From the NCBI GenBank assembly GCA_032622095.1, contig CP136062.1:201463959-201527958 (forward strand): a stretch of 64,000 nucleotides of DNA, written 5' to 3'. Within the stretch, counting starts at the first letter, position 1, and every line of letters begins with the position of its first letter. Below the pieces are notes generated by a model. The model worked only from the letters and a program-made list of their open reading frames with translations. It was not told the origin of the DNA and made no database searches. Origin of the DNA: Siphonodentalium dalli (taxonomy: Eukaryota > Mollusca > Scaphopoda > Gadilida > Siphonodentaliidae). A program made the position numbers and the translations under genes. Positions 24,292-35,184 of this stretch are shown here, piece by piece.

Positions 24292-25200
24292 TTATTATTA
24301 TTATTATTATTATTATAGATACATTTAGAACGCATTATACAATAAATTAGTTTCAATGCGCTTACAATACAAACATGGCACACATCCTAAAATAATAATG
24401 CACAAATGGATAAAATTATATACAAACAACCTAACTAGATAATACCAACTTAACCTAATAATCAACCGCAGTAAGGCAATAATAACAGCTAGACCATTTA
24501 TAATACACGAAGATATACGATTGAATCACAGCTAAAATTATATGGTGAAAGTCCCCTGAGTCCCCTCAACATGTAGGACCAACCAGAACAGGAGGATTTA
24601 TATATTATGAGTACGAAAAAACAGTAAAAGAGCTTCTCCTAATCTGAATAGACCTGTGGGGTCAGAACTCTGCTTTGTATTAGAGCATGTGGGGTAATTT
24701 ATTAGGGAGGAGTATTAAATATCAGTTGGGGAGGTTGGTTTTATGTTATGCTTGTTAATGAAATATTCTTTCAGATATTTTTGAGTACTTGCTATCAATT
24801 TCTATTCTGAGTTTGGCAGTTCATTCCACAGGCATCTGGCTCTGTTTGAGATGGCATTTTTTTTCGCTTTTTTCGTTCTTTTAAACATTAGATGTTCAAG
24901 AAAGAATAGCACTCTCTCCGTAACTCATATCTTTCAAACGGAGAAGGTAAATTATACTCATATTTCACATACAAAAACTCATTAAAAGAATAGCAATATT
25001 TGAAACTAGATGACTATGAGTCAACTCAGAATTAGCACTCGATTATAACCTTAGAATAGAGATGGACAGACATATACCAAAAACAAAAAAAAGGCATTGT
25101 AAACTGCGTCTAATGTTTAGAATCAAACACCTTTATAGTCTAACTCCAATCTCAAAGACGTAGGCCAACATAGAAAACGAACTCGCTGACTATATACTAT
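24292..25200 (-). mobile_element. 3' fragment of a non-LTR retrotransposon (LINE)
   Basis: On the minus strand, AISNRARCLWNELPNSE resembles the end of CR1/RTE-type reverse-transcriptase ORFs (LWNxLP followed by a lysine-rich helix, here YLKEYFINKHN). Stops interrupt it. Downstream on that strand is GCGTTCTAAATGTATC followed by a (TAA)n tail (24292-24317). Upstream matches are weak, so the limits are approximate. Confidence 0.5.
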
Positions 25201-25320
25201 AGCTAGTCTAATAGATGAGCTGACGCTTTGACCACAATAGCATTGAAAGTGGGGAAGCTATATTGTAGAGTTATCATTTGCCATCAAAGCCAATCATTGC
25301 TGGCACAGTTAGTAGTGTGG

Positions 25321-28300
25321 CAGGATCTGACTTACCATCAGTTCAGCTGATAATTGACAAAATACCACACCGGTTTGAAAAGATTTGATAACCTGGTCCG
25401 GTAACTAACCAGGTGTGGATACTGGCTTTTAGCCACTACCGGTTCCAAAAAGATTTCGGGAGAATAGGCGAGGTATAATTATATTTATTTAGCACCGTTT
25501 GCTTACCCCTTATAAAAAAGTACCGTGGTAAACCACGATAAAACCATGGTTTACCGTGGTAAACCACGGTAAACCAAGGTACATAGACGTAACACCCTGA
25601 TATACCACGGTGCACCATGATGTGTACCACGGTTTACCACGGTAAACCAAGGTACATCAGCATAGCACCATGGTTTACCGCGGTGCACACCTTGGTGTAC
25701 CGTGGTGTACCACGGTTTACCACGGTAAACCAAGGTACATCAGCATAACACCTTGGTATACCACGGTGCACCAAGGTGTGTACCGTGTATACCACGGTAA
25801 ACCACGATAACCTACATGTAGATATTTATACATAATGTTGGTATACCATGGTGCATCAAGGTGTACACGTACCACGGTGCATCAAGGTGTGTATCATGGT
25901 GCATCAAGGTGTGTATCACATCTCACCACATGCAAGGTGAACCATGCATTAGGTACAGACATAACATGATTTTGGAGGCCATTACGATTGATTATATATA
26001 AGTGTTTGGTGATATTATTATAGAAATTATTAACAGCATAACTTCCCAGTATTGAGGGCCGCTATATAATAGGATTCGAGTCATAAACTCATTTTCATTA
26101 TAATTACCATGTTGTTTGCATCATTAATTCATGGAGCACATAAGTGTATTTTTGAACTGATCCATACATATACATGTAGCTAAAATTCATTTGTTCTATA
26201 CATTCTGCCGAGTATAACATTCATTCATAGAGATGGTCCCATAAATGGTCAGATTTAGTGTGCAGTACCCCTTTTAATTAAAAGATGTAATGGCCGAGTT
26301 TTGACACCACATACCCAATACACATATATGTTCCTTTTCTAGCTATACGAGAACAGATCAGACCCATACTCACATTATTAATATGCTGTTTTGAAAACCA
26401 AATATCACATTGAATTAGCTATCAAAAATTCCAATGATCGTCTCTGATAAAGAGCGTTTATGCCGTCATCCAGAAATGGTATACCGGTATAATAAAGAGC
26501 GTTCTCAATTATGATCGCATTTACTCATTTTCAGCATATAATCCCATGCTTAGGATTTTTGCAGTGCCTGCATGTGCCATACAAATTAAGTAAGTTTCCT
26601 TTTTATTTTCCTGGTATAAGGCAATGTTGATAGATAAAATAAGTCGCTCTTCAAAATGTTGATATGGTTTGTGCAAAATCTTAGTGGATATCAGCTTCCT
26701 CTCATATGCCAGTCAATTTACTAGTAACTGTTAATTTTCCCCAGATGTGGCCAACTCTAATGCTATATACACATGTTCCTGGCACAGAGTTACAATATAA
26801 AAGCCACAGTGATTTATCTAACCAAATAGCCCCCTGTGTGTAATATGATACTTGCTATGATAGGATTCCATGGCATGTGGCTGTTAATGTGCTGTGCTCT
26901 GGGTCTGTGGGCTATCACATGCTGTTAGACTGGATGTATGTTTATGTTGCTTCATATATACCCTCTATCAATTGACAGTTTACTGTTAATTTGTCTGTAA
27001 TATTCATCACTCAATGTTCTCGTCAATTTAACTGTTGAACATTTTATCATGATTCACTTAAATTTGCACCAAGTGAAATCAGTATGGACAAACGACACAT
27101 TGAAGTTATATCTATAATTGTTCCTGGACTTTTGGTTTCTTAAAAAATGAGGTAAGTTTATACCGATTGTATTAGCTAGGTGTAAAATAGTTATGATAGC
27201 TCTATGTCGAAAGGGGTATATTTGCTCAATTATGCGTAATATCTTTTCCGCTATACAATTTCGAAACTCTCTTCTGCGTGGAAAGTGTAATCTATCCAAA
27301 TATATCATAATGTGATGAATGAATTTAGAATCAGTTTTTGTGGCTGGTCTCACCAGAAATGAGTGGCAAAACAAAATTTCCCGTGGCACATAATTTTAAA
27401 TCCCTTTATTTTAAATTGTTATTACTTTTAACTATATATATTACAGAAATTTCATTATAACATTGTGTTCAAACATAATGATTCATTCGTAGCGATAACT
27501 TCAAGTTGGCAGTAAGCAAGTAAATGATATACACTACTTTGTTCGAAACTTGTCATATACTGGTTGTAATCCTGAATACACTTTAGCTTTCTTCATTAAT
27601 GCATCATTTATTATTACATGTAACCCTTGCATAATTTCCTATTTTCATTGTCCATTTCTTGACTTGTTTGTTAATATTGTAAGCCACTATTTCGGCCAAT
27701 ATAAACCTGATGGATTATATAATTGTTAACACCTTGGGATCGCATTTACATTTATATTTACATAGCCATTTAATAGAATCGATAACATGCTATTTATGCA
27801 ATATTTATAATTGGTATGAGAACAAACATGCATGCAAACGCTGACCGGGTAGATAAATTATCTATGATCATTTTTCCTTAGTTTAGATATTGGGGTATAA
27901 GAACAAACTTAAGGTAGTCGATAGCTTCAAACTACAAACTCACAAACATGTATGTTTATGTTATCTTTTTCAGATGTTGTGAGATACTACTTCCCGCATA
28001 AGAAGCCAGCTGACATAAGATTTTATATGTGTCAAAAGATGAGAAATGCATATAAGACGGAACAGAGAAAAGTTTCGAAGACGACTACTAATTAATTACA
28101 ATATTGAAAGTGACTTATATAAAATTATATTACAAATTGCTACAATTCTCATTTATAAGCCCATGTTTATTCTACATGTGATATTTCCATTAAAATCTCC
28201 AATACTCCAGTCTCCAGAATTAATTAGTGAGCAGACTCCTCTAAATAACCAGCCATGGTAACTCAGGTAGAGATCAGTAGTATCATACTCCGTACCGTGG

Positions 28301-29215
28301 TGCTGCATCTAGGTTTTTGGTCGAGGTAAACCATGGTATATGTGGCACGATGTACCATGGTTCATTCACTGTGGTAAATCACGGTCTATTTACTGTGGTA
28401 AACTGTGGTTAACCATGGTTCATTTACTGTGGTAAACCATGGTTTAATGTGGTAAACCATGGTTTACTGTGGTTAACCATGGTACATTTACTGTGGTAAA
28501 CCATGGTTTGCTGTGGTTAACCACGGTAAACTGTGGTTAACCAGGGTATATTTACTGTGGTAAACCACGGTTTACTGTGGTTAACCACAGTAAATGAACC
28601 GTGGTAAACAGACCGTGGTTAACCACAGTAAACCATGGTTTACCACAGTAAATGAACCGTGGTTTACCGTGGTAAACAGACCGTGGTTAACCACAGTAAA
28701 CCGTGGTTTACCATGGTGAATGAACCGCGGTACATTGTGTCAAATGTACCGCGGTTTACCTCGACCAAAAAACCCCGGTACAGCACCGCGGTACTTTTTA
28801 GCAAGGTTTACCGCGGTAAATTTTTATAAGGGACACACCGACTATACTAGTCCATCGGCAAATTAACGCACTAATGAACATTACACCTCTAAATATATAA
28901 TTAGCATGACAAGTTTGCAATTAGACTTCCGATGTGTCAGGATCTGACTTACAATCAGTTCAGCCGATAATTGACAATATACCACACCGGTTTGAAAAGA
29001 TTTGATAACCTGGTCCGGTAACTAACCAGGTGTGGATACTGGCTTTAAGTCACTACCGGTTCCAAAAAGATTTCGGGAGAATAGGCGAGGTATAATCATA
29101 TTTATTTAGCACCGTTTGCTTACACACCGACTAATCCATCGGCAAATTAACGCGCAAATGAACATTACACCTCTAAATATATAATTAGCATGACAAGTTT
29201 GCAATTAGACTTCCG
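25321..29215. repeat. Tandem duplication of a ~278-bp unit, first copy split by the foldback element
   Basis: Unit CAGGATCTGACTTAC to GCAATTAGACTTCCG is intact at 28938-29215. The first copy is split into 25321-25506 and 28833-28931 by the element at 25507-28832. Across the junction the intact copy reads GCTTACACACCG, giving an empty-site reference. Confidence 0.8.
25507..28832. mobile_element. 3.3-kb foldback-like element with ACCGCGGTA-type terminal arrays
   Basis: Ends are inverted CCCTTATAAAAA. Inside them are long arrays of imperfect palindromes such as TACCGTGGTAAACCACGG: 25524-25935 on the left and about 28290-28820 on the right. Comparison with the uninterrupted duplicate at 28938-29215 gives exact borders and a 2-base AC target duplication. 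The 2.3-kb middle has no recognised transposase; its largest open frame (27054-27389, minus, 111 codons) matches nothing I know. Terminal arrays of short repeats resemble foldback/TU-type elements; the class is inferred. Confidence 0.75.
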
Positions 29216-29877
29216 TTAAAATGGTGCGTTTGTCGTTTCAATACATCGACTCTTACCTAAATTTGATATCGAAAGTAGTTTTAGCGTGTGTTCCATTGGC
29301 GCACTCTCTTGACCCACACACCTGTACTCGTTAATTTCCTTTATGTTGATAAAAGATCCATAAGTGCACGTCATTCTTGAGGAGAGTGGTTGGGCGCGAA
29401 GCTCCCGGGATGGTCGAAAAAGATCGAGTGATCTTCTCCTTCACCCCACGATTTGTTGTTTTGAGGATATCTGAACAAAGAAAATCGTCACGTCCGAACG
29501 CGGCAAAAGTTGTATTGAGGAGAAGATCCCGCGAGCTTTAATACGGGGTGTGGGGTGTCCCGAGGTGTCACTTTAATGTTTTGTGTAGTTGCTGAGCGAG
29601 TCATGTGGTGCGCTGAATGAGAAACGGGGCCCGTGTTATAAGGTTAAAATAGTGTTAATTGTGTTAGATATGCCCGAATACCCTGCAAATATGGCAAGCC
29701 AAACCGCTATTTAATATTAATTTTACTTAAAGGGGTACTGTACGCCAATTTCAATAAATTCCCGGTAACAATTGCGATCTAATATCAATATTATATTTTT
29801 AAATAACGTATTTGAGTCGACGATGTCTACTGAAAACGTTCCGGTTAACAGGCTATCATAAAAGTCAAATTGAATTA
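29216..29877. other. Unassigned intergenic stretch
   Basis: No gene or repeat family recognised apart from relatively GC-rich sequence at 29380-29600. A 38-codon frame from ATG at 29220 has no support. Confidence 0.3.
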
Positions 29878-32253
29878 TCTCATATATATTTTGAAGACCT
29901 CTGTCTGTCTGTCTGTCTGTCTGTCTGTCATTAATACAAATCTACGATTCTCGACCGATCGGGACGAAACTTGGTACGTGTGTGTAGTTTGACCAGAGCC
30001 GTAATTTCGCTAAAATCCGGATTGAGAATCCAAAGCCGATTACGGGGGGCGGAGCTAATTTCGGATTCTAGGTCAGATTTTGAAATCCACGTGGTCTCCG
30101 AAAATCTCTCCCAGCGTCAAACATGGCTCATGTATTTGACAAAAGTATCATTTGTATCTTATATTTATAAAGTGCATGTTTGTTGTGAAATCATGCTTTT
30201 CGTCCATGTGTATATACACGGCACATAATTTGCTGCCAATCCGACTTAATCGCATCTTTTTTTTCAAGTTAAAGTGTGTTTATTGATGTTGGCAAGCATA
30301 TCTAAACATGACAGCTCTAGGCCTCCTGAATCAAATTCCAAAGATGTTGTGAAGAACACACGAAACTTGTCAGTTGAACAGGGACGTGACGACAGGGGTT
30401 GCTTGTGTGTCTCGACCCCCACCCCGATTTTTGGTACAATTTGCTAAGCTGTGCAGTCATTCATACGTGAGGAAAATCAGGATTATTTTGACTAACTGTT
30501 TCAAATAATGATACGTACAAGCCAACAAACGCAACAAACAAACAAACCCGATTTTAAATAAATACATATACAAACTTATGACTAACTCGGGAGAGGGGGT
30601 GTCAAGTGATCTGTATATATGTTCAACTTGTTTTGGTAGTCATGTACGTTGCTTTGCCATTACTAATTATTTATTTTTTCAGTGTAATAACATTTGGGAG
30701 AGGGGGTACCCTTAAGTGAGTCAGTACTTGTCCCCCAATTCCTTTGTATGTATAAACAAATGTATGTGTTATATATCATGTGTTATCTAAATTTGACATA
30801 TATTTGAAATAAATATATCTAAACTAAACTTTGGTACATTCCAGCAGTCGGAAATTTCATGCATGACACAACATTAGTTGGACATTAATTTGACACCATA
30901 TATAGGTTGGCATTGTTCTCATTGTTTGATTTTTTTCAACCAGTAAAAGTTGGTAATTTTCCAATCTTAGTGTTTGTCAGATTGGATATTTCCAAGGGGA
31001 GCAAATTGAATTCTGCGAACCTGTGAGATTGATGTTTGGTTCAAGGGGGGGGGGGGGGGGGGGGTGCAGTTGGCCGTAAATTTGAGGAAACTTCTAGCCA
31101 CGTCCCCAGAACATGTGTCTGTTGTCTATACAGAGACTATTGTGCAAAACGACTGCATTTAACGAAACAAAACATGTTAAACATGAAATTGCTATAACAT
31201 TAAGACTAGATGATAGTACATACGTGTATCTGATAATCCATCGATACCATATAATCCTACTATTTCTTGAATAAGAAGAAACATTATAATAACGAACACA
31301 GCAGAAGACATATCCATGCAGGTGCATATGAACTCGGTCAATGGTGACGTATCCGCCGAATTCGAAATCGACATGCGTTCGGGCGGTATTTTAAGGATGG
31401 AATTATGAAATGGACATATGAAAGTGACAATCAACAATGAATTGCAATTTCTTCGCCATCAACCGAAGTGCTCCCCCAGCGTTACTATCAATAGCGTTAT
31501 TATTTGGCTAATTTCAGTAATATTCTCCCAGTTTACATTCAATAAAACAAATTTGTCTCCGCATTTAAAATTCTTTGATATAGATCGTTTATATTCTGCA
31601 ATAATTTGTACACAAGAGACGGATTCTTATGTTTTATTGTGTTTTTAAACTCTGAGGTGGCGAAATCTCGGTTTGTTTACATTACGAACATTTGAGTCCG
31701 TAATCGGAATCCGAATCCCTATCGGATTCCCACGAAATTAGGATTACGGTCTGTTCGTTTACTGATTCTGGAAATTTGTGGTCTGTTCTTTTGCCGAACC
31801 AAGTCGTACGGGGACAAATCTGTAATCTGAATCCAGAATCCGAATTGGATTTTAGCGAAATAACGCCTCTGGCGGTCGTCGTTGTCGTATTGGCGAGCCC
31901 GTGCGACGCCCGTGCAGCACATGCTCAGACGAGATCTCGGAAACGGGTGGAGCTATCGACTTGAAATTTGCTATGTGAATGTTTCTTGCCCCGGATAGGA
32001 ATTTTATCGGGTCGCCGAGCCCGTGCGACGCCAGCTTCGCGCATGCGCAGACGAGATCTCGGAAACGGGTGGAGCTATCGACTTGAAATTTGGTATGTTA
32101 ATGTATCTTGCCCCGGATACGAATTTTATCGGTCGCCGAGCCCGTGCGACGCCAGCTTCGCACATGCGCAGACGAGATCTCGGAAACGGGTGGAGCTATC
32201 GACTTGAAATTTGGTTTTTGAATAGCCCGGACAACGTCGGTCTCATCGGCTAG
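29878..32253 (+). mobile_element. Probable Helitron-like element, possibly composite
   Basis: Left end TCTCATATATATTTTGAAG follows an A and is followed by a CTGT microsatellite. Right end GCCCGGACAACGTCGG...CTAG at 32226-32253 has the hairpin-plus-CTRR form. The intervening sequence includes the array at 31890-32215, a G run at 31047-31064 and several unexplained stretches, so these two ends may not belong to one insertion. Confidence 0.4.
31890..32215. repeat. Tandem array, ~121-bp unit, three copies
   Basis: GAGCCCGTGCGACGCC and AGACGAGATCTCGGAAACGG followed by GGTGGAGCTATCGACTTG recur at about 31895, 32017 and 32138. GC-rich compared with the surroundings. Confidence 0.8.
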
Positions 32254-32925
32254 TCTATTATATATTTTGGAAGATCTGTTTGTGTGTCTGTGTGTGTATC
32301 TGTGTGTCTGTGTTCGCGATGAACTCGAAAATGGCCGAGCCGATTTCGATGAAACTTGGTATGTGGGGGTATTTTCGTCCGGGGGTGGCATGGGCCTATT
32401 AATTTGTCCGTGCGACGTGACCTTGACGTTGAAATCGGGTAATTTCAAGGTCAAACGCCCGAATATCACGGGATTTCGATGAAACTTGGTATGTGGGGGT
32501 ACCTTCGTATGGGGAGTCTCATAAGCATATTCATTTGCCCGTGCGACGTGACCTTGACCTTGAAATCGGGTCATTTCAAGGTCAAACGCCCGAATATCAC
32601 GGGATTTCGATGAAACTTGGTATGTGGGGGGTACCTTCGTATGGGGAGTCTCATAAGCATATTCATTTGCCCGTGCGACGTGACCTCGACCTTGAAATCG
32701 GCGCGTTTATATACTTGAGTGGAAATCAAATCGGGTTAAACTGGCGGATTTTTACGGACGAAATTTGATGCATAGGGTATCTCGGTATCCGCTGGGCCGA
32801 TTTCCGGTATCCGCTGGGCCGATTTCCACCATTTTTGGGGTGTTGGTGTTTGACCCCACCTGACCTTGACCTTCAAAATGGTCAATTCAAGGTCAAAGCC
32901 CGGACGAAGTCGGGTCACCTTCTAG
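32254..32925 (+). mobile_element. Helitron-like element with core repeats
   Basis: TCTATTATATATTTTGG starts immediately after the CTAG end of the preceding element. The right end is CCCGGACGAAGTCGGG, a 7-base spacer, then CTAG before T. Inside are about two and a half copies of a 132-bp unit (TTTCGATGAAACTTGGTATG, CCGTGCGACGTGACC). The ORFs here are repeat frames. Confidence 0.65.
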
Positions 32926-33450
32926 TTTAATATAAATGAATTTATGGCTGGAGTCATAAAATGGCGAATTATGCCATTACGAGATACCGTTCTTAAAATC
33001 TCACATGTTGGGTGTCTTTTATCGACGGCCGTTTACGACGAACATTATTGAGTTGCGAACAAAACATGTTACACGCAAAAGGAAGTCCCGCTATAACCAA
33101 TTTGGAAAAAAGAGAAGAAACAAGATTCATAAAGCGTCAAGTATTTTTATAGGGGGTGAGATTGTTCGATGGACTAGATTGCAGGCATCAATTTAACTTC
33201 CGGTTCATCCTGCAACCTGCGTCTTCTCCGGTGAAGGTAAAAAACATGGCGCGTAGTTTGAAATCGTAATATTTTTTATTTCCAAGATCAATATTTTCGT
33301 CGCTAAATTAGGTTTATACGAAACTCATATAACACGAACACAATCTAACTTGAAAGTTATGTCAATGGGAGTAAATACAAAAATTGCCTATCTCTGTGTA
33401 CAGTACCCCTTTAAGTAAAATAAAATGACATCTACATGGTTTTATTTTAC

Positions 33451-33978
33451 TTAAAGGTGGATTATCTCTTTGTAAACATGTACTATATAGTTACCGGGGT
33501 ATAAAATATTAGATTTGAATCGAAGACTCCTGTCCGGAAATGCTTCTATCGATTAATATTAATTATATTTCGAATATTTTCTGTTCTAAAAAGGTGTGTT
33601 TGTTCAGTTAACGAACAATAGTGGCTACTGTTAACAGCTAGAGACCAGAAATTTTATTGTACAATTTTGTCACAAATAAACGTTAATTATACTCATCGCT
33701 TATATCCGTGGAACAAAACAATACAAACAATCAATCTGGGACATTTGACTTTACGTGCGTAGCCATAGGAACAGCCCAGTTCTCTATATCGCAATATGGT
33801 ATCATCCAAATGGTCTGTTCTAAAAATAGACACATAAACGGTCCCGATTTAATATTCGAAATAAAATCAATATCAATTGATAGAAGCTTTTCCGGACAGG
33901 GGTCTTCAGTTCATATCTATTATTTTATACCCACGCAACTTTTTAAAATTTGTTATTTAAAGAGATAATCCATCTTTA
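33451..33978. mobile_element. Family D element inserted at TTAA
   Basis: TTAAAGGTGGATTATCTC to GAGATAATCCATCTTTAA, splitting a TTTTACTTAAGTAAAA palindrome at its central TTAA. An 86-codon open frame inside is shared with the 58258 copy but looks unselected. Confidence 0.8.
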
Positions 33979-34293
33979 AGTAAAATTAAATGACACTTTA
34001 TTTTACTTAAGTAAAATAAAATGACATTTTATTTTACTTAAGTAAAATTAAAACGCACACTAATTTTACTTAAGTGAAATAAAATTACCATTATGTTACG
34101 CCCTTTTTTATTTTACTTAAGTAAAAAAGAATTTTACTTAAGTGAAATAAAACAGTTTTTATTTAACTTAAGTAAAATTCTTTTTTACTTAAGTAAAATA
34201 AATGAACATTTGGGTTTATTTCACTTTAGTGAAATAAACGCCATCTATCGGTCATCGATAGATGTCATTTATTTTACTTAAGTAAAATAAAGT
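33976..34293. repeat. Array of TTTTACTTAAGTAAAA palindromes
   Basis: About nine copies of the 16-base palindrome or close variants in 310 bases, spaced irregularly by 10-25 bases. A further copy at 33407-33450 was separated from the array by the family D insertion. Confidence 0.85.
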
Positions 34294-35184
34294 GCAACCG
34301 GATGTTAAGAGTTATTAATGATTTCCCCCCAATCAGTTTAGAGACCATCGCCAAATCCCACCAAACCACAGGTGACCTTGTTATAAGCACAGCGTGTGTT
34401 TTATGATATATAGATGACAGATAAGCACCAACCTCATGCAATAAAATTGAAAACATTCCACACCCACTGCCAGCTAGTACAGCAATAATCAAAGAAAACT
34501 GCTAAAATGTGTGATGCGTTTGTGTTGTTTGATGCTTATTGTGGTACATGCAGTGGGTGAATTTATTCTAGTCTCTAGGTGCTCTCGTATTACATCTCAC
34601 TGGGTGCACGATATGTATTGGTTATAGTTCCCTCGAGTTGTCAGGTTAGAATTTTTTTGCATAGGTCATACTTTTCAAAGTAAGTTATGCACCAACAGTG
34701 ATCGAATTCGATTTAAATTGACAACAGCGGTACGTATTCTGATCTCCGTGCGATGCAAATCTCCTATATCCCCTTCAGAGAATATGCTATCAGTCTCTCG
34801 TATAACCCTGGAAATTGAGTCCAGTGTTGTATCGACTGAATCTGCCATAATTATGTAAATACGTTAGGCCTATTATTAGTAAATGGAAGAAATCCGCCAT
34901 TTATAATACACAACGGGAGATAACTTTAGTAAAATTAATATTAAATAGCGGTTTGGCTTGCCATATGCAAACAGGCATTCGCAATATTCAAGGACTTCCG
35001 TGGCATACACGTAGAAGCATGCGTGCTGCCCCCCCCAATCATACATATAATTTGCGTCCACGATGTATGGTCTGAACGTCATTCTAAACTCATAGACCTA
35101 AAATAACACGTGTTTAGGTGTATACACCGTACGGAGAATGACGAGGTTTGCCGAATGAAGTATTTTGACTAATCTAGACACTAG
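34294..35184. other. Unassigned intergenic stretch
   Basis: No gene, repeat family or RNA recognised. Confidence 0.3.

Noticed and set aside
27054-27389. 111-codon minus-strand frame in the middle of the foldback-like element
   Set aside because: No recognised domain, no transposase motif, and AT-rich composition like its surroundings. A single copy is not enough to call a gene.
31192-31437. Minus-strand frame with a hydrophobic stretch (SSAVFVIIMFLLIQEIVG) as a membrane-protein exon
   Set aside because: No clear acceptor, donor or family match, and it lies within a probable mobile-element region.
32098-32574. 158-codon minus-strand frame, the longest in the window
   Set aside because: It runs across two Helitron-like elements and their tandem core repeats. 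The peptide is itself repetitive and follows the DNA repeat.
33708-33968. An 86-codon frame (MEQNNTNNQSG...) shared with 58270-58530
   Set aside because: It lies inside two copies of the family D element. The copies differ at about eight residues, with changes mostly altering amino acids, and other copies break the frame. It looks like a repeat shadow rather than a selected protein.
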